64,000 nt of DNA from Anaeramoeba flamelloides (taxonomy: Eukaryota; Metamonada; Anaeramoebidae), in the NCBI GenBank assembly GCA_027625915.1, contig JANTQA010000048.1, positions 868,001 to 932,000 on the forward strand. The letters are read 5' to 3'. The notes beneath the pieces are model-generated. The model saw nothing but the letters and a program-made list of their open reading frames with translations, was not told where the DNA came from and searched no databases. Position numbers and translations under genes: made by a program. The first letter of the stretch is position 1, and the number at the start of each line of letters is the position of its first letter. Below, piece after piece: positions 11,076 through 22,640 of the stretch.

Positions 11076-11481
11076 AAAGTTGTGTAACAAAAGTTAAACA
11101 CGAGATTACTTTCTGAAAATTACTGAAAAAGAAAAGGAAAAAAAAATCAAAAGAAGAAAACAATTAACTATAAATAATAATTCATTATATTATTTTCAAT
11201 CAAATCAAGAAAAAAAAATTCAAATCTACTTTTATATCGATATTGTTCGTGTAGTTTTGGAGATCTAAAAAATTGACAATTTGTTCAACAAAAATTTTTA
11301 ATAATTGATCAATCAAAGAAAAACCCAATACCTAAAAGATAATATTGAAAAACTTTTATTGTGCTGAATACTACGTTTTGTTTTTATTTATTTATTTATT
11401 CTTTTATTTATTGATCTTACTTTTCATTTTCAGTAATGTTCCCAATTAAAAACTGTGTTTCACTTTTTTACCACAATGTTA
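11076..11481. repeat. Foldback element, family A copy 2 (inverted relative to copy 1)
   Basis: Its right end (CAGTAATGTTCCCAATTAAA, then CTGTGTTTCAC) matches the right end of the element at 29-481. The interior matches that copy in inverted orientation, including TTGATCTTAC and repeated TTTATTTA. The left arm (GTTAAACACGAGATTAC) is more diverged. Confidence 0.65.
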
Positions 11482-12771
11482 ATAGATATTATCAAATAAC
11501 AGATTTTAAAAATAATAGTTCAATTTTTATACTCTTGATATTTGAAAATAAGAATATTGCTCAATCTCTTAAATTTCAACAAATTTAATAAATATTTGAG
11601 AAAAAAATAAATGATCTATTTTTTTAGATCTTCAATGTTTTGATATTGGGTTTATTTTTATCGTATTTTAAAAATAAGATTAAAGTTCCAAGGTTATTTG
11701 TTCATACAAACACCCAGAAATTACTCAAAAGTGATATTTTGTAAAATAAAATTTATCTAAAGATTTATCTTTTTCTGATTTGATTCAAAAATACAACAAA
11801 AAAAGATCAGATCTTTTTACTGAAAATTTAATTGTTAGAAAATGAACACTTTTTAAAAAATGATAACTCGTCTCTCTAAGTTGATAAATGGAGTTGGGTA
11901 TCGTGGTTTAACCAGATCCTTGCTTAAATAATTACTTTATTACCTTTGGGAATTAACATATGAAATAAAATAAATAAGAGTTCCTATCCCCTAAATAAGA
12001 TTCCATTAATTAAAAAAAAATAAACTCAAATTACAACCTCTTTCTTTAAAATAGATTTGTTGAAAAAGGAGAAAATTTGAAATGAAAATTTTATTTCATT
12101 TCTTGCAGAGATATGAGTGCATTTTACACTTCCTAAAATGCTGTTATTGATCCTTCCTAGAATAGGGTTAACAATTAAAAACCAATTTTTGTAATTACTT
12201 ACAGAGATAAATTATTATTCACCCCAAAAATCAACCACGAACCTTACACTGTCATTGATATTTTTGGTGTGTTCATAAAAATAGTGTAAATCAACTTTCA
12301 AAACGAATTTACAGCTATTTACACTTTGAAGATCAAACTTTTAAGGGAAATTGAGTCACAAAATAATCTATTAAAATTAGGGTATTTTTTTTCGAATATT
12401 TTTTTCATAAATTATTTGAAGATTATTCAAATTGTGTGTCTTAATTTGTAATTTTTTTTATACTTGATCGTAGTTGAATGTTTCTTCCTTAACTGAGGCA
12501 CTGTCCCTATTGAACAGGTTTTTAAAAATCAGAAAAGTACTCTTTTGACTTTTAAAATTGTTGTTTGTAAAAAGTATTTCTCATTTTGTAAATGAAAAAA
12601 TAATGTGAAGAATTTAGGAATAATTTATAGTTTTTATTAATTCAAATTTGTTTTGCTTTTGTTGAAAATTTTGTTTTTTATCATAAAAAGAAGGTTTTGT
12701 CAATGTAATTTCGAAATCCAAAGTATTTGGGTAAAAAATGATTTAAAAATTAAAAATTATTTTTTTTAAAA
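11482..12771. other. Upstream region of the beta-helix gene, no gene seen
   Basis: AT-rich DNA with no open frame of note. About 12054-12120 holds a degraded copy of the GAAGTGAAAA repeat family. The last 60 bases before the ATG at 12772 are A/T-rich, as for the other genes here. No promoter motif could be assigned. Confidence 0.4.
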
Positions 12772-15700
12772 ATGGAACATTTGAAAATTTTATTGTTATT
12801 GATCTTTTTGATCTTATTTCAAGCACAAGTTCAATGTACAGACTATTACATTTCGAACTCAGGTGATGATTCAAATGATGGTCTTACAAAAGACACCGCT
12901 TTTGAAACAATTAGTGCAATCTCTTCTCCTCTTAATACTGCGGGGAATAGCTTTTTTTTCAAAAGAGGCGACACGTTCAGAGGCAAAATTGTGATCAAGA
13001 AGGAAAGCACAACCATCTCTGACTATGGATCAGGAGATCTTCCAGTTATCAAAGGATCTGTTGTTCTTGGTACATGGCAAAAACATGACGGCAATATCTG
13101 GGTCATAGATGCCCCATCAAGACCATCCGATGTTGATGAAGATGATTTCACAATTGACATGTTGTTTCGTGACGGTGAATATTTAACAGTTGCAAGGTAT
13201 TCAATTCCATTTTTTTTTCTTGAAATGTTCCAAGCGAAAATCTTCTTTGCCAGAAGAAAACAAAAAAAAGATTTGATATTTTCCAAACTTAATCTTTGAA
13301 AAAAGCTCAACTAAAAGAAATAAGCTGTAATGGACATTTTCGAACACAAACACTCAAAAAATCGAAAAGATGAGCAAAAAATTCAAACAAACGATTTTCT
13401 ATTTTGTAGTCTCTCTCGATCTTTGACGGAAAAGAAAAAGAAAATATTTTACTTTCAAAAAAACAAGAAAGAACTTTTCAACAATTTCGATCTTTTGGAA
13501 ACTTTTTACTCTAAATAACTGAAAACTCAAATAATTGTATCTTTAAAATTATTTTCTGAATTCTTTTGGGTTCTCAAAAATATTTAATTTTATTTTTTCT
13601 CTCTTTAATGGAAACACTCTTGATTGCAAAATAAAAGTAACAAAATTTTCATTCAAAAAAAATCCAAAACAGAAAATAAAACTGAAGATTTAAAAGAACC
13701 TACCAAAATCCCCTATTATCAAAGGAAATAATACAATAACTTATTTACAGAACTAACGAATTTAAATTTTCCGACAGGATGTGCAATAACGTTGTTTTTT
13801 TGTATTTTCTTATTTTTCAAATTCTTAAATGTTATTTTGGAAAATTTGTTAAAATAATTGTTGTTTTTCAGATTTAACAATGTGGGTATATGAAATAATT
13901 GTGGTTTTTTTAATTTCGTTTTGAAAGATCTTCTGTTCTATGAACGCATTGTAACGTTTGAATTTTACATATTCTTGAATATTTTTCTTATCACAAGGAA
14001 AATTTTTTGAAAATCAAAAAACTTAAAGATAAAAAGGAAATTGTACCAAAAAAATTTTTGCGTAATTTTTGCTAAAAAGTTGTTTCAGATTTTTAAAAAA
14101 AAGATCATGTCTCAAAATAAAGGTTCTCACAATGCATGTTTTCAATTTAAAGTACATATTTTTTGTTAAAATAGAAAATAATTAAGATTACAATGCTTTA
14201 AATAAATAAACAATTACTTAATCAAAAAATAAACAAAATATATAATTATTACAATACCTTAAAAAAAAAAGCACTACTTTAACAAAAAAAACAAACAACA
14301 AGAATTATTAACTTTGACAACATTTAAATTTTTCTATGAAAATAATCGTAAAATCTGGATATCTGGATTAAAATAAATTAATATATCTAATATATTAAAA
14401 AAGAATAATATTTTTAATATTATTATTTAAAAAGATTCAACGAGTTTATTAGCCCTAGTGGATAATAAACTTATTTTTGAGTCTTTAATAAAATTCCTAA
14501 AAAAAAATTCAGGAATTCGGGCATACAAAAGAGGTTAATAACCCCTCCCTTAAATAACAAAAAAAACATTTAAATTTTTTAAAAACAAAAAGAGATCAGA
14601 AAACATGGGCTATTGTACATACTATAGACTGTGAAACAATTTTTATAAAAGTTGAATAAAAACTTTTGTTCCATTTATTTTTCGACATTTGTATGATAAA
14701 ATATTTCGTTTTCAAATTTTATTCCAGAAAGCAATTACTATTCCAGAAAAAAATTGTTGAAAAGAAAAAAATATTCCAATCGAAGTGAAAATAATATTGT
14801 GTAATCTAATATAACCATTCCAAAAAAAATTGTCGAATTTGTTTTTATTGTAAAACAAAAGTAAAAAGGAAAACTTTTTAAATAATTTTCTACTTATTTT
14901 CCACTGATCAATAAAGATATCTGAAATTGAAATAATTCAAACTGAATTAATGCTATTGTTAAACCCTTAAAGTCAATTTCACATGAATAAAGAAAAAATC
15001 ATAGAAACAAAAAATCCCAAAAAAAGTCAATTTTTACTACTGGCATTTGTAAAAGGAAAATAAGGAAAATGAAGTGAAAACCTTTTCCCATTTCTTAGGC
15101 GGATACGAGTAATGTTTACAATTAAAATTGAAATTTGAAAATTTAAAATTTTTTTAATCAAAAAACCCAAATATCAAAAATTGAAAACGCTTAAATGTTC
15201 GTTCCATTTAATGCTTTGAATTCTATTTTGATTCTCATTATCAATCTAATTTATGGATTGGGTTTTTGTTTTACAATGATGGAAAAAATATTTTACAATG
15301 GGAAACATTTACGAACATTTTTCAATTAAAATAGATTCGATAATTTTTTTCCATTTGCCAATTTTTTTAACTGAAAGGTTTGCTCATTTAAATAAATTGT
15401 TAGAACAACAACATCGATTTTTTCGAATAAATTTTTGTGTTGGTGTTAAACAATAAAAAAGGAAACACCCTTACTTGGCTGGTTGCTTCTAAAATATTTC
15501 CTGTGACAAAGCCGACAAACTCTATATTTTAACAAGTGTAAATTTATGATTATTTGAAAAAGTACCTTTTTTTTTAATTATTTAAAAATCAAGAAAATAA
15601 AAAACAAATGAATAAATCTGAATTCTCTTAAAAACGAACAAAAATAAATGAAAAACTCTTTGGACCAACAAAAATAATTCTAAATCTCTTTGAAATGTTA

Positions 15701-18700
15701 AAATTTTAATATATTAATTTCCCCATAACAAAAAACTTATTTGACCCATCACATATTAATACCTATAAATTAAGAAACCAATTAATAAGGTACCAAGAAT
15801 TAGGCAGGTTATATGTGGGTTACGCAATGTCTCCATTACCCATCCCGAATGAAATAGAATATTATATTTTTAAAATTATATCAAGGGGATGTGTAATTTT
15901 ATTTAAATTAAAATTAGATAAAAAGTTCTTTTGTATATCAAATTAATTAAAATAGTAGCATACAACATTCTTTCATCTTTTTATTTTATTGATCAAAATT
16001 ATCAAAAATATTATTCCTGCAGAGAATTTTTTATTAAAGGGTTCTTGTGGTTAGAAGACTTAGGGTAACCAAAAATAGAAAAGGAAAACAAAGGTTAAAA
16101 CTACTTTAATAAATCTGGGTACTTTGGGCTACTCTCTTAGTTTAGTGTGGTAGAGTACCTATTTTTTTTCTAGACTTTAATTGTTGGGTTTGTTTAGAAA
16201 ATCTTTTGTTTTTCAAAATAAACAGAAAACTCGAGAAAACCTAAAGATTGTTTTCCAAAATTTAAAAGAATTAAGAAAAAATATTTGATTTTACTCTATT
16301 ATTTTAAATTCTGGAAAAGTTAAGGGGTTAATGTCTACCAAGGAGAAGTCTAAGATAAAAGTATGTTGCCATTGAGTGTTAATCACATTAGTACACCATT
16401 GTTCAAATGTCTATAAAAAATCGATTAGTCAAGTAGTACTATTTGTTGATCCATTCAATTAAAAAACAATCTTTGTATTAGTAAAAATTACAACTATTTC
16501 AGAAAAAAATCTGCATTTCGCCACAAATTTAAAGGTTGAATTATCAATCTAAAGACTCCAAATTTGCAAATTATCTTTCCTAAATTTGTGGCGAAATGTA
16601 GATTAATAGCTATAAAATTCAATTTTTTTTAAAAAATTAAATAATTAACCAATAGATTATTTTAAAATTTATTTCTGTAATCTTGGAAATATATTGATGT
16701 TACAATTAGCTTTATAAAAAGGAAACAAAACTAATCCGTCTTTGGGTTTTTATGTTGATGATTATTGAGTTAATCTTTGAAATTTAAAAAATATAAAAAT
16801 AGTTACTATTGAAAGGTTCTAAATATGAATTATTAAATACTGAGAATACTATTATTTTGAGTTTCTATTTTCAGATTTGGAAAAGGAATTAAAAAAAAAT
16901 TCCAAAATGAACATTTTTAATTGTGATCAATAGTAAAAAATTCAATAATTTATTGTGAAATAAGATTTATAAGAGATTTTTTAGAGTCACAGAAACTATT
17001 TGAGTCATAGTGCACTAATATCATTTACGCCCAATTACAGCATAATTTAATTATAGAAAAATCTATGGTAACATTAATCCCTTCAAGACGGTTTTTTTTT
17101 TAATATTATTTTTTTCGTTATGAAAAAACTATCGATTTTATTTAAAAAAAAATAATTCAAAAAAAAAAACTAATGATAGTGTTAATCTTTGAATTGATTA
17201 TTTTATTGGTTTATTTTTTATTACATTTATTTTTAATTTATGCTTTCTTCTTCTGTTTTTATATTCTTTTGTCCTTAAGTTCCATTCTCACAATAAATAA
17301 TCTTCTATAATTTTTTGCTTAATTAAATAATTCATTATGAAAAAAAGAATAAATCAAAAATCGATGATTTTTGTCATCTTCCCTTCAGTATATGACTTCA
17401 TATAAAGAGACAATGTATTTTTTTGAAAATTTTGTTTTAAAGAAAATAAACACCTAAATTTGATTAAAATAGAGTTTTTATTCAACTCTTGATTGAGTAA
17501 ATGAGTTTAATAAGCCCCCAGAATCTTTACCTGAAAATTGAAAAAAATTCAAATATTTTCAACATTTTATTATTTTTTGTCTCAAAAATTAACATAATTT
17601 CAAAGTCTAGCCAAATGGTGTGAATATAGATTTTTTTTTTTTTTTTCTTTTGAACAAAAACTCGAACAAATAATTTTATTTTTTTTTAAAAATAAATTTA
17701 ATTGAAAAGAAGCATTTCTTTATTGAAAAAAAAAAAATGCTTTTTTTTCGAACCAAGCGGAAAGAACACACCTCGCCACCAATAATAAAAAAAGAGTTTT
17801 AAAACCAAAATTGAAATCTAAACTATTCTTTCTATGAGTTGACTAATTAAAAATTCTCTTATTTGTAATTTTCTTCAATCAAAAAAAGATAAAATCTACC
17901 CACAACCATAAAGTCAAGTTGCAAAAGGTTAGTTTCAAGAGAGGATTAACTAGATCTCACTTGAAAAATAACAAATAAACTTAAAAAGTAAATCTCAATT
18001 AATGAAAATGATTACCAAATCCCCGATGTACATTAAAGATTTAATTTTTTCATAGAAAATTCTTTTTAAAAAAAAAAAAACATAAATAAATTTTCCCAGC
18101 TTCTCTCAAAACTAAATAACTTTTTTATCCTTTATTTTTCGAAATTGTTAATAACCTTTTCAAAAAATAATTATTCAAAAAAAAAAAATAAATAACTTTT
18201 CTTATCTTTCAAAAAATTGTCGTATTTCAATATATTTCATTTTTTACAATCCAAATCTATTTTTAATAAATTTCTTTGGATCAAAAAAATATAGTTTCTT
18301 ATTTGGTTAAAGAAAATCTAAAATAAATCCACTGTAGAGAGTATGATTCAAAATATTGAGATTTTATGCCCTTTATCTCTTGAAATACAGAAGAACTATT
18401 AAATTTCCAATTCATATGTTTTTAAGAATGATTCCTCAATAAATAAAAACCATTTCATTTATTTATTTTTTGTTTTATTATCTTTGATATGTTTTTTTCT
18501 TGATTAGATTTTTGATCAAGAATTCTCATCCATTTTTTAATATTCAAATAAGAACTAATATTATTTTATGTGTTGATTACTGAAAACTAGAAAAAACAAA
18601 AAATATCAAAATTGTAGTGAAGAACATATATAAAAAAACAACTTGTAATAACATTTTCACATATTATATTAATGATGTTTGCTTTATCATAAATATTCGA

Positions 18701-21663
18701 AAAAAACATTTTTTTTTTTTTTTCTCGCATTAAAAATTTGTATTGACGCCATAACACTATTAATAACTAAAAGAATTAAAAATTAAAAATAAAAAACAAG
18801 AATTAAACAGAATAAACTTTTCTCAAAACCACCATTTAAAATTTTCAAATTTTAAAAAGAATTCCAACTAAAATTCTCTTTAATAATCTATATTTACATT
18901 ATGATTTTTAAAAAACAATTAACAATAGGCATCCAGACACTGGTTATTATAGAATAGAATCAGCATCAAATAAAGTTAGTTTTACAGATTCGCATTTAAA
19001 TGAAGCGACAAGTTATTGGGTTGATGCTGATGTCCATGTTAGATCTTGGAGTTGGTTATGGGAAATTCGAACTGGTTTGTCTTTTGTAATTTGCATCTTT
19101 AATTAATTAAAATTCTATTGAAAATTTTTTTATTTATTTGTCAAAAATGATGAAATTTGAAAAAAAAAATAATTTATTTTATCAATATAGTCAGCAGTTT
19201 TTCAAATGGAAAGGTTACATGGGAAGACGCAATGACTGGTTTATCTGACACGTTATATGAAGGGTGGGGTAAATATTCATTTCCTTTCTTCCTTTTTTTT
19301 ATTTATTTATTTTTTTTTTTTTTACGGAAAAGCCCATATATTTTTTATTATTTGAATAGAAAACAATTTTTTTTTTTTGAACCTTCTTCTTGAATAATTA
19401 CAAAAAAAATAGAAGGTTTATTTTTTTGGTATTGTTTTGAGGGGAAAAAAGTCACTAAATTTTATTTATTTCCTTAAAACAGTATCCAGTTTAGTCTTTT
19501 AACAAATAATAAATAAAAAAAATAATAACTATTCTTCCTAATTTATAATCCAATTAACAAAAAAAAAAAAAAAAATAAAATTATAAAATAAATAACTGTA
19601 TAGGCTATTATTTAGATAACACTTATAAAGCGTTGGATGCTGAAAACGAATGGTATTATGATTCAAGCAATAATAAAATATATATATATACTGAAAGTGA
19701 TCCTAATTCACACACATATGAAGCTACGATATACGATAATGGTATCACTGCCATTTGGCATTTACATGATTCCTTAATTGAAAACATTGAAGTGCAACAT
19801 TATAATAACATTGGTATCTATATAAATCAATGTGATCGTGTTGTTGTTCGAAACAATCGGATTCTATGGGCAGGCCAAAAGGGATCATATGCGTGGTCTC
19901 CAATTGACTACACCTTTGAAAATAATTATATTCAGTATGCATTAGATATGGGATTCCATTGGGGATCGTCGTCCGATACTGACATTGGTGATAACTTAAT
20001 AAGCAACAATGAAATTGTTGATACGTCACTGATTTGCGGGAGGCATTCGCTTTGGGGTGGTGTTGGTGCGAAAATTGGTGGCAATGGCGTAAACTTTGTT
20101 AACAACAAAATCACGAACACTGCATCGAATGGGATGGGATTGGAAGGCGGAGAGAATACACTTGACGGCAATTTCGTTCAAAACACATGCATGTGCTATA
20201 ACGATTGTGGTGTAATTTATGTCAAGGAGAAGACAAATATCCTAAACAACCATTTCAAAAACCCCGTTGGCGACATGCTTGCTTCGGGGCTATATAATGG
20301 CAAATGGTTTGGCAAAATACTATTTGGTATCTATTTCCATACCGCGTCTGATGGATCTACGGTCACTGGTAACACGGTTGAGGAATGCTATAATGCTGGG
20401 CTATATAGCTTGGATGGAATTAATAATAAAATAAATGAAAATTTGTTTTACAATAATGGCGTAAGTATGATTACAAAGGTTGATAACAATGATCCGGGCA
20501 ATAATGTTCTCGAAGATAACATTTTTTTTTCAGCGGCACAAGAGCAATACTCATTTTCAAGATCGGTGGATCAAAATTTTGGATCCTTTAAAAATAACAA
20601 GCACATTAGCCCCTTGTCATCCATACACATCAATGCTGATGAAAGGTATCCTTTATCGCTTTACCAAAAGCACAATGCGGGTAAGAGCACTGGATCTACA
20701 TCAAATAATTACCATGATTACGAGCAATGGCATTTTTGTAATAATGATCGGATTGTCACATGGCCATTAGACTCGGAAGAAGAAGTTGACCGCTGGGGCG
20801 GCGCCAGCACAATATCGCTTTCCTATGATTCTGAAACGATGGGGGGGTCAATGAAGGTAACCTTTAATAGCGCCTCGGCAACGACGATTTACCCCAACGA
20901 AGACTATGTAACCCAAATTACTCGCCCTTACCATATCAAATTCACCATCAAAGCCTTCGAAAAAACAACAATTAAGCTTCAATTCACAGAGCAAAATAGC
21001 ACCGGGTGGATACACATTTACGAGCGCGTATATGGAATTGAGGCAACTGAAAGAACTTACCACGCAGTATTTGATTCAGACGTCGTCTCAAATAATGGCA
21101 AAATCCGAATTTCCTCAACAGAGTTCTCCAAAACTGCAACCATTTGGATTAAAGATGTTTCAATTGAAGAAATAGACGCAAACGTTTGGGACGTGAGCTC
21201 TGTGTATCCACTATTCTGTAATGAGGGGACAAGCAGCGAAAGTTTCGATCTTGGCACAGTGTCTTATATGAATGTCGATGGTAATAACGCTGGATCTTCT
21301 TTGACAGTGCCCAAAAAGTCATGCACAGCGCTAATACGTAAGGATTTCACAACCGCTACTTCAACGGGCAGACCAAGAAAATTGCAAAACGATTTCCATA
21401 CTTCTGATCCCTTCGCTGTTTGCCCAAACGATAACAATGGCGAGGAAAGTGGTAATAGTGATGGCGATGGTGATGATGATGATGATAGCAAAACTAAATC
21501 AGACGACGATCCTTCAACTAGTGGTGGCGCTATCGCTGGAATCGTGATCCTTTGTATAGCTCTTGTCGGCATGATCATATTTACCGCAATCTCTTATAAA
21601 AAAAATGGTAGTAGTTTTAAACTCATGTTTTTTAGTTGGAAAATGAAAATTTTACGGAAATAA
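12772..21663 (+). CDS. Membrane-anchored right-handed parallel beta-helix protein, 4 exons
   Basis: Exons 12772-13196, 18929-19074, 19191-19268 and 19604-21663 join in frame to 902 residues. All junctions are GT...AG and restore continuous text (LTVA-RHPDTGYYRIESAS; LYEGW-GYYLDNTYKAL). Residues 1-22 are a signal peptide (LKILLLLIFLILFQAQVQC). Next comes a DYYISNSGDDSNDGLTKDTAF start and FFFKRGDTFRGKI, typical of secreted beta-helix proteins and polysaccharide lyases of bacteria. About 240-560 are Asn-rich helix coils (ENNYIQYAL, NNKITNTASNGMG). About 600-760 look like a beta-sandwich. An Asp/Ser/Gly stalk and a membrane helix (about 857-881) end the protein. It probably sits on the cell surface and binds or cuts carbohydrate; no catalytic residues were proved. 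The last exon may instead splice at 21608-21771, giving a C-terminus of KKNAAKK ending at 21785. Bacterial-like domain order with introns suggests old lateral transfer (inference). Confidence 0.88.
15711..16068 (+). pseudogene. Coding-like island inside the giant intron
   Basis: About 15711-15945 stays open in one plus-strand frame and includes KLRNQLIRYQELGRLYVG and AMSPLPIPNEIEYYIFKII. A second stretch (about 15970-16068) reads SSFYFIDQNYQKYYSC and REFFIKGFLWLEDLG. A GTGTAA donor near 15892 and a TAG acceptor near 15960 would join them in frame. The composition (ATGTCTCCATTACCCATCCC) stands out from the intron. The pattern of a leucine/proline start, hydrophobic helix and aromatic patch is vaguely F-box-like, but this is only a guess. 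No start codon or gene ends are seen. It may be a nested gene, a gene relic or part of a mobile element. Confidence 0.35.
16120..16325. repeat. Hairpin-forming repeat related to the insert at 37945-38232
   Basis: GGTACTTTGGGCTAC pairs imperfectly with GTGGTAGAGTACC. A second stem is formed by TTTTCCAAAATTTAAAAGAA and its mirror TTTTAAATTCTGGAAAAG. The same blocks occur in the tandem hairpins inside the LINE. Confidence 0.55.
16509..16613. repeat. Short inverted repeat (stem about 24 bp)
   Basis: ATCTGCATTTCGCCACAAAT at 16509-16532 is mirrored by ATTTGTGGCGAAATGTAGAT at about 16589-16613, with a spacer of about 56 nt. It could form a hairpin in the pre-mRNA or be a small palindromic insertion. 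Confidence 0.7.
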
Positions 21664-21785
21664 GCTACCACTTATTGTTTTTGTTTTGCTTTTTTTTATT
21701 TTTTTTTTTTTTTTTCTTATTTTCTGTTTTTTATTGTTTCTAATTTTTTTTGGTTCTTATTGGCAATCCAGCTGCTAAAAAATAA

Positions 21786-22061
21786 TTTTTTATTATTTTT
21801 TAAACGCAATATCCTTTTGAATGCCAATAATAAATTAATCTTCTCTTTAAAAATAAATTTATTTCAAGATCTTTTTATCAGACTTAAATAAGAATTATTA
21901 TGATCTTGATAATTGATATTTTAATTGAATTTTTTTTTTTTTTTTTTATAAAATAATAATTAATTTGAAAATATAAATCACTTTATTTGGAATTCTGAAA
22001 GATATAAATTTATTCGAATCACTGGAAAAAAAAAATATCAAAAATTTTTGCTAAAAAATTT
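21786..22061. other. 3' flank of the beta-helix gene
   Basis: T-rich 3' region with runs of T and AATAAA-like strings (for example near 21828); nothing else seen. Confidence 0.3.
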
Positions 22062-22640
22062 TATATGTCCCTATGACCCAAAAAACAACTAAAAATGGAA
22101 AACTGATCAAATATTTTCCATTAATACAATTAAAAAAACTAAATGAAAAAATTAAAATAAATAAAGTTTCAATTTAACTTTTTCTTGAAAACATTTTTTG
22201 CCAAAATCAGAGATCACGCTTGAAATTATGTATATTTTTAGATTCACTATCTTGTTTTAACTCATTTACTATAACAAATTCTCAATTATGTGAATTTTCT
22301 TTTCACAAAAGGGACTAATTTGGTCTTCAAATATTTTTTTTAGTTTTAAATGGTAAAATTAAAAAAAAAAGTTAAACTAAAAGGATATACTCTCTGGAAA
22401 AGCATTCTAATTTAATATATTAACTTATTTTTTGATTTCAAACTTTACTCAACCCCAATTTTTCAAAAAAAAATCAAAAAGTACACACTAATTTCTAAAA
22501 ATATTTTCGATATTCAAAAGTTGAGACTGTTTTTATTCTAAAAAAATTTATCCCAGTGTTTAATTGAGTTAAGTTATAAACTTGGATTTCGAAAAATATT
22601 AAACAGAAAAAAATAGTGCTTAATTTTATTAAGGACATAT
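22062..22640 (+). repeat. 580-bp interspersed element, ATATGTCC family, copy 1
   Basis: Three well-matched copies occur in this window, all in the same orientation: here, 40052-40629 and 58942-59521. Ends are ATATGTCC and its inverse GGACATAT. Shared interior blocks include AACTGATCAAATA, AATATTTTCGATATTCAAAAG and TAGTGCTTAATTTTAT. There is no open frame. Defined ends and high copy similarity suggest a non-autonomous DNA transposon; the superfamily is unknown. Confidence 0.8.

Larger units (their letters stand above)
13197..18928 (+). other. Giant intron 1 (5.7 kb) of the beta-helix gene
   Basis: Donor GTATTC after the phase-2 exon end GCAAG; acceptor AATAG before GCATCCAGAC. The flanking exons restore an uninterrupted protein, whereas introns 2 and 3 of the same gene are only 116 and 335 nt. 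The intron is mostly AT-rich. It holds the coding-like island at 15711-16068, hairpin repeats near 16120-16325 and 16509-16613, and a short repeat relic at 15043-15115. The remaining stretches (13197-15040 and 16620-18928) show no gene. Confidence 0.8.

Noticed and set aside
16331-16360. Mini-exon MSTKEKSKIK before GTATGT inside the giant intron
   Set aside because: Attractive donor, but no following exon could be joined; probably chance.
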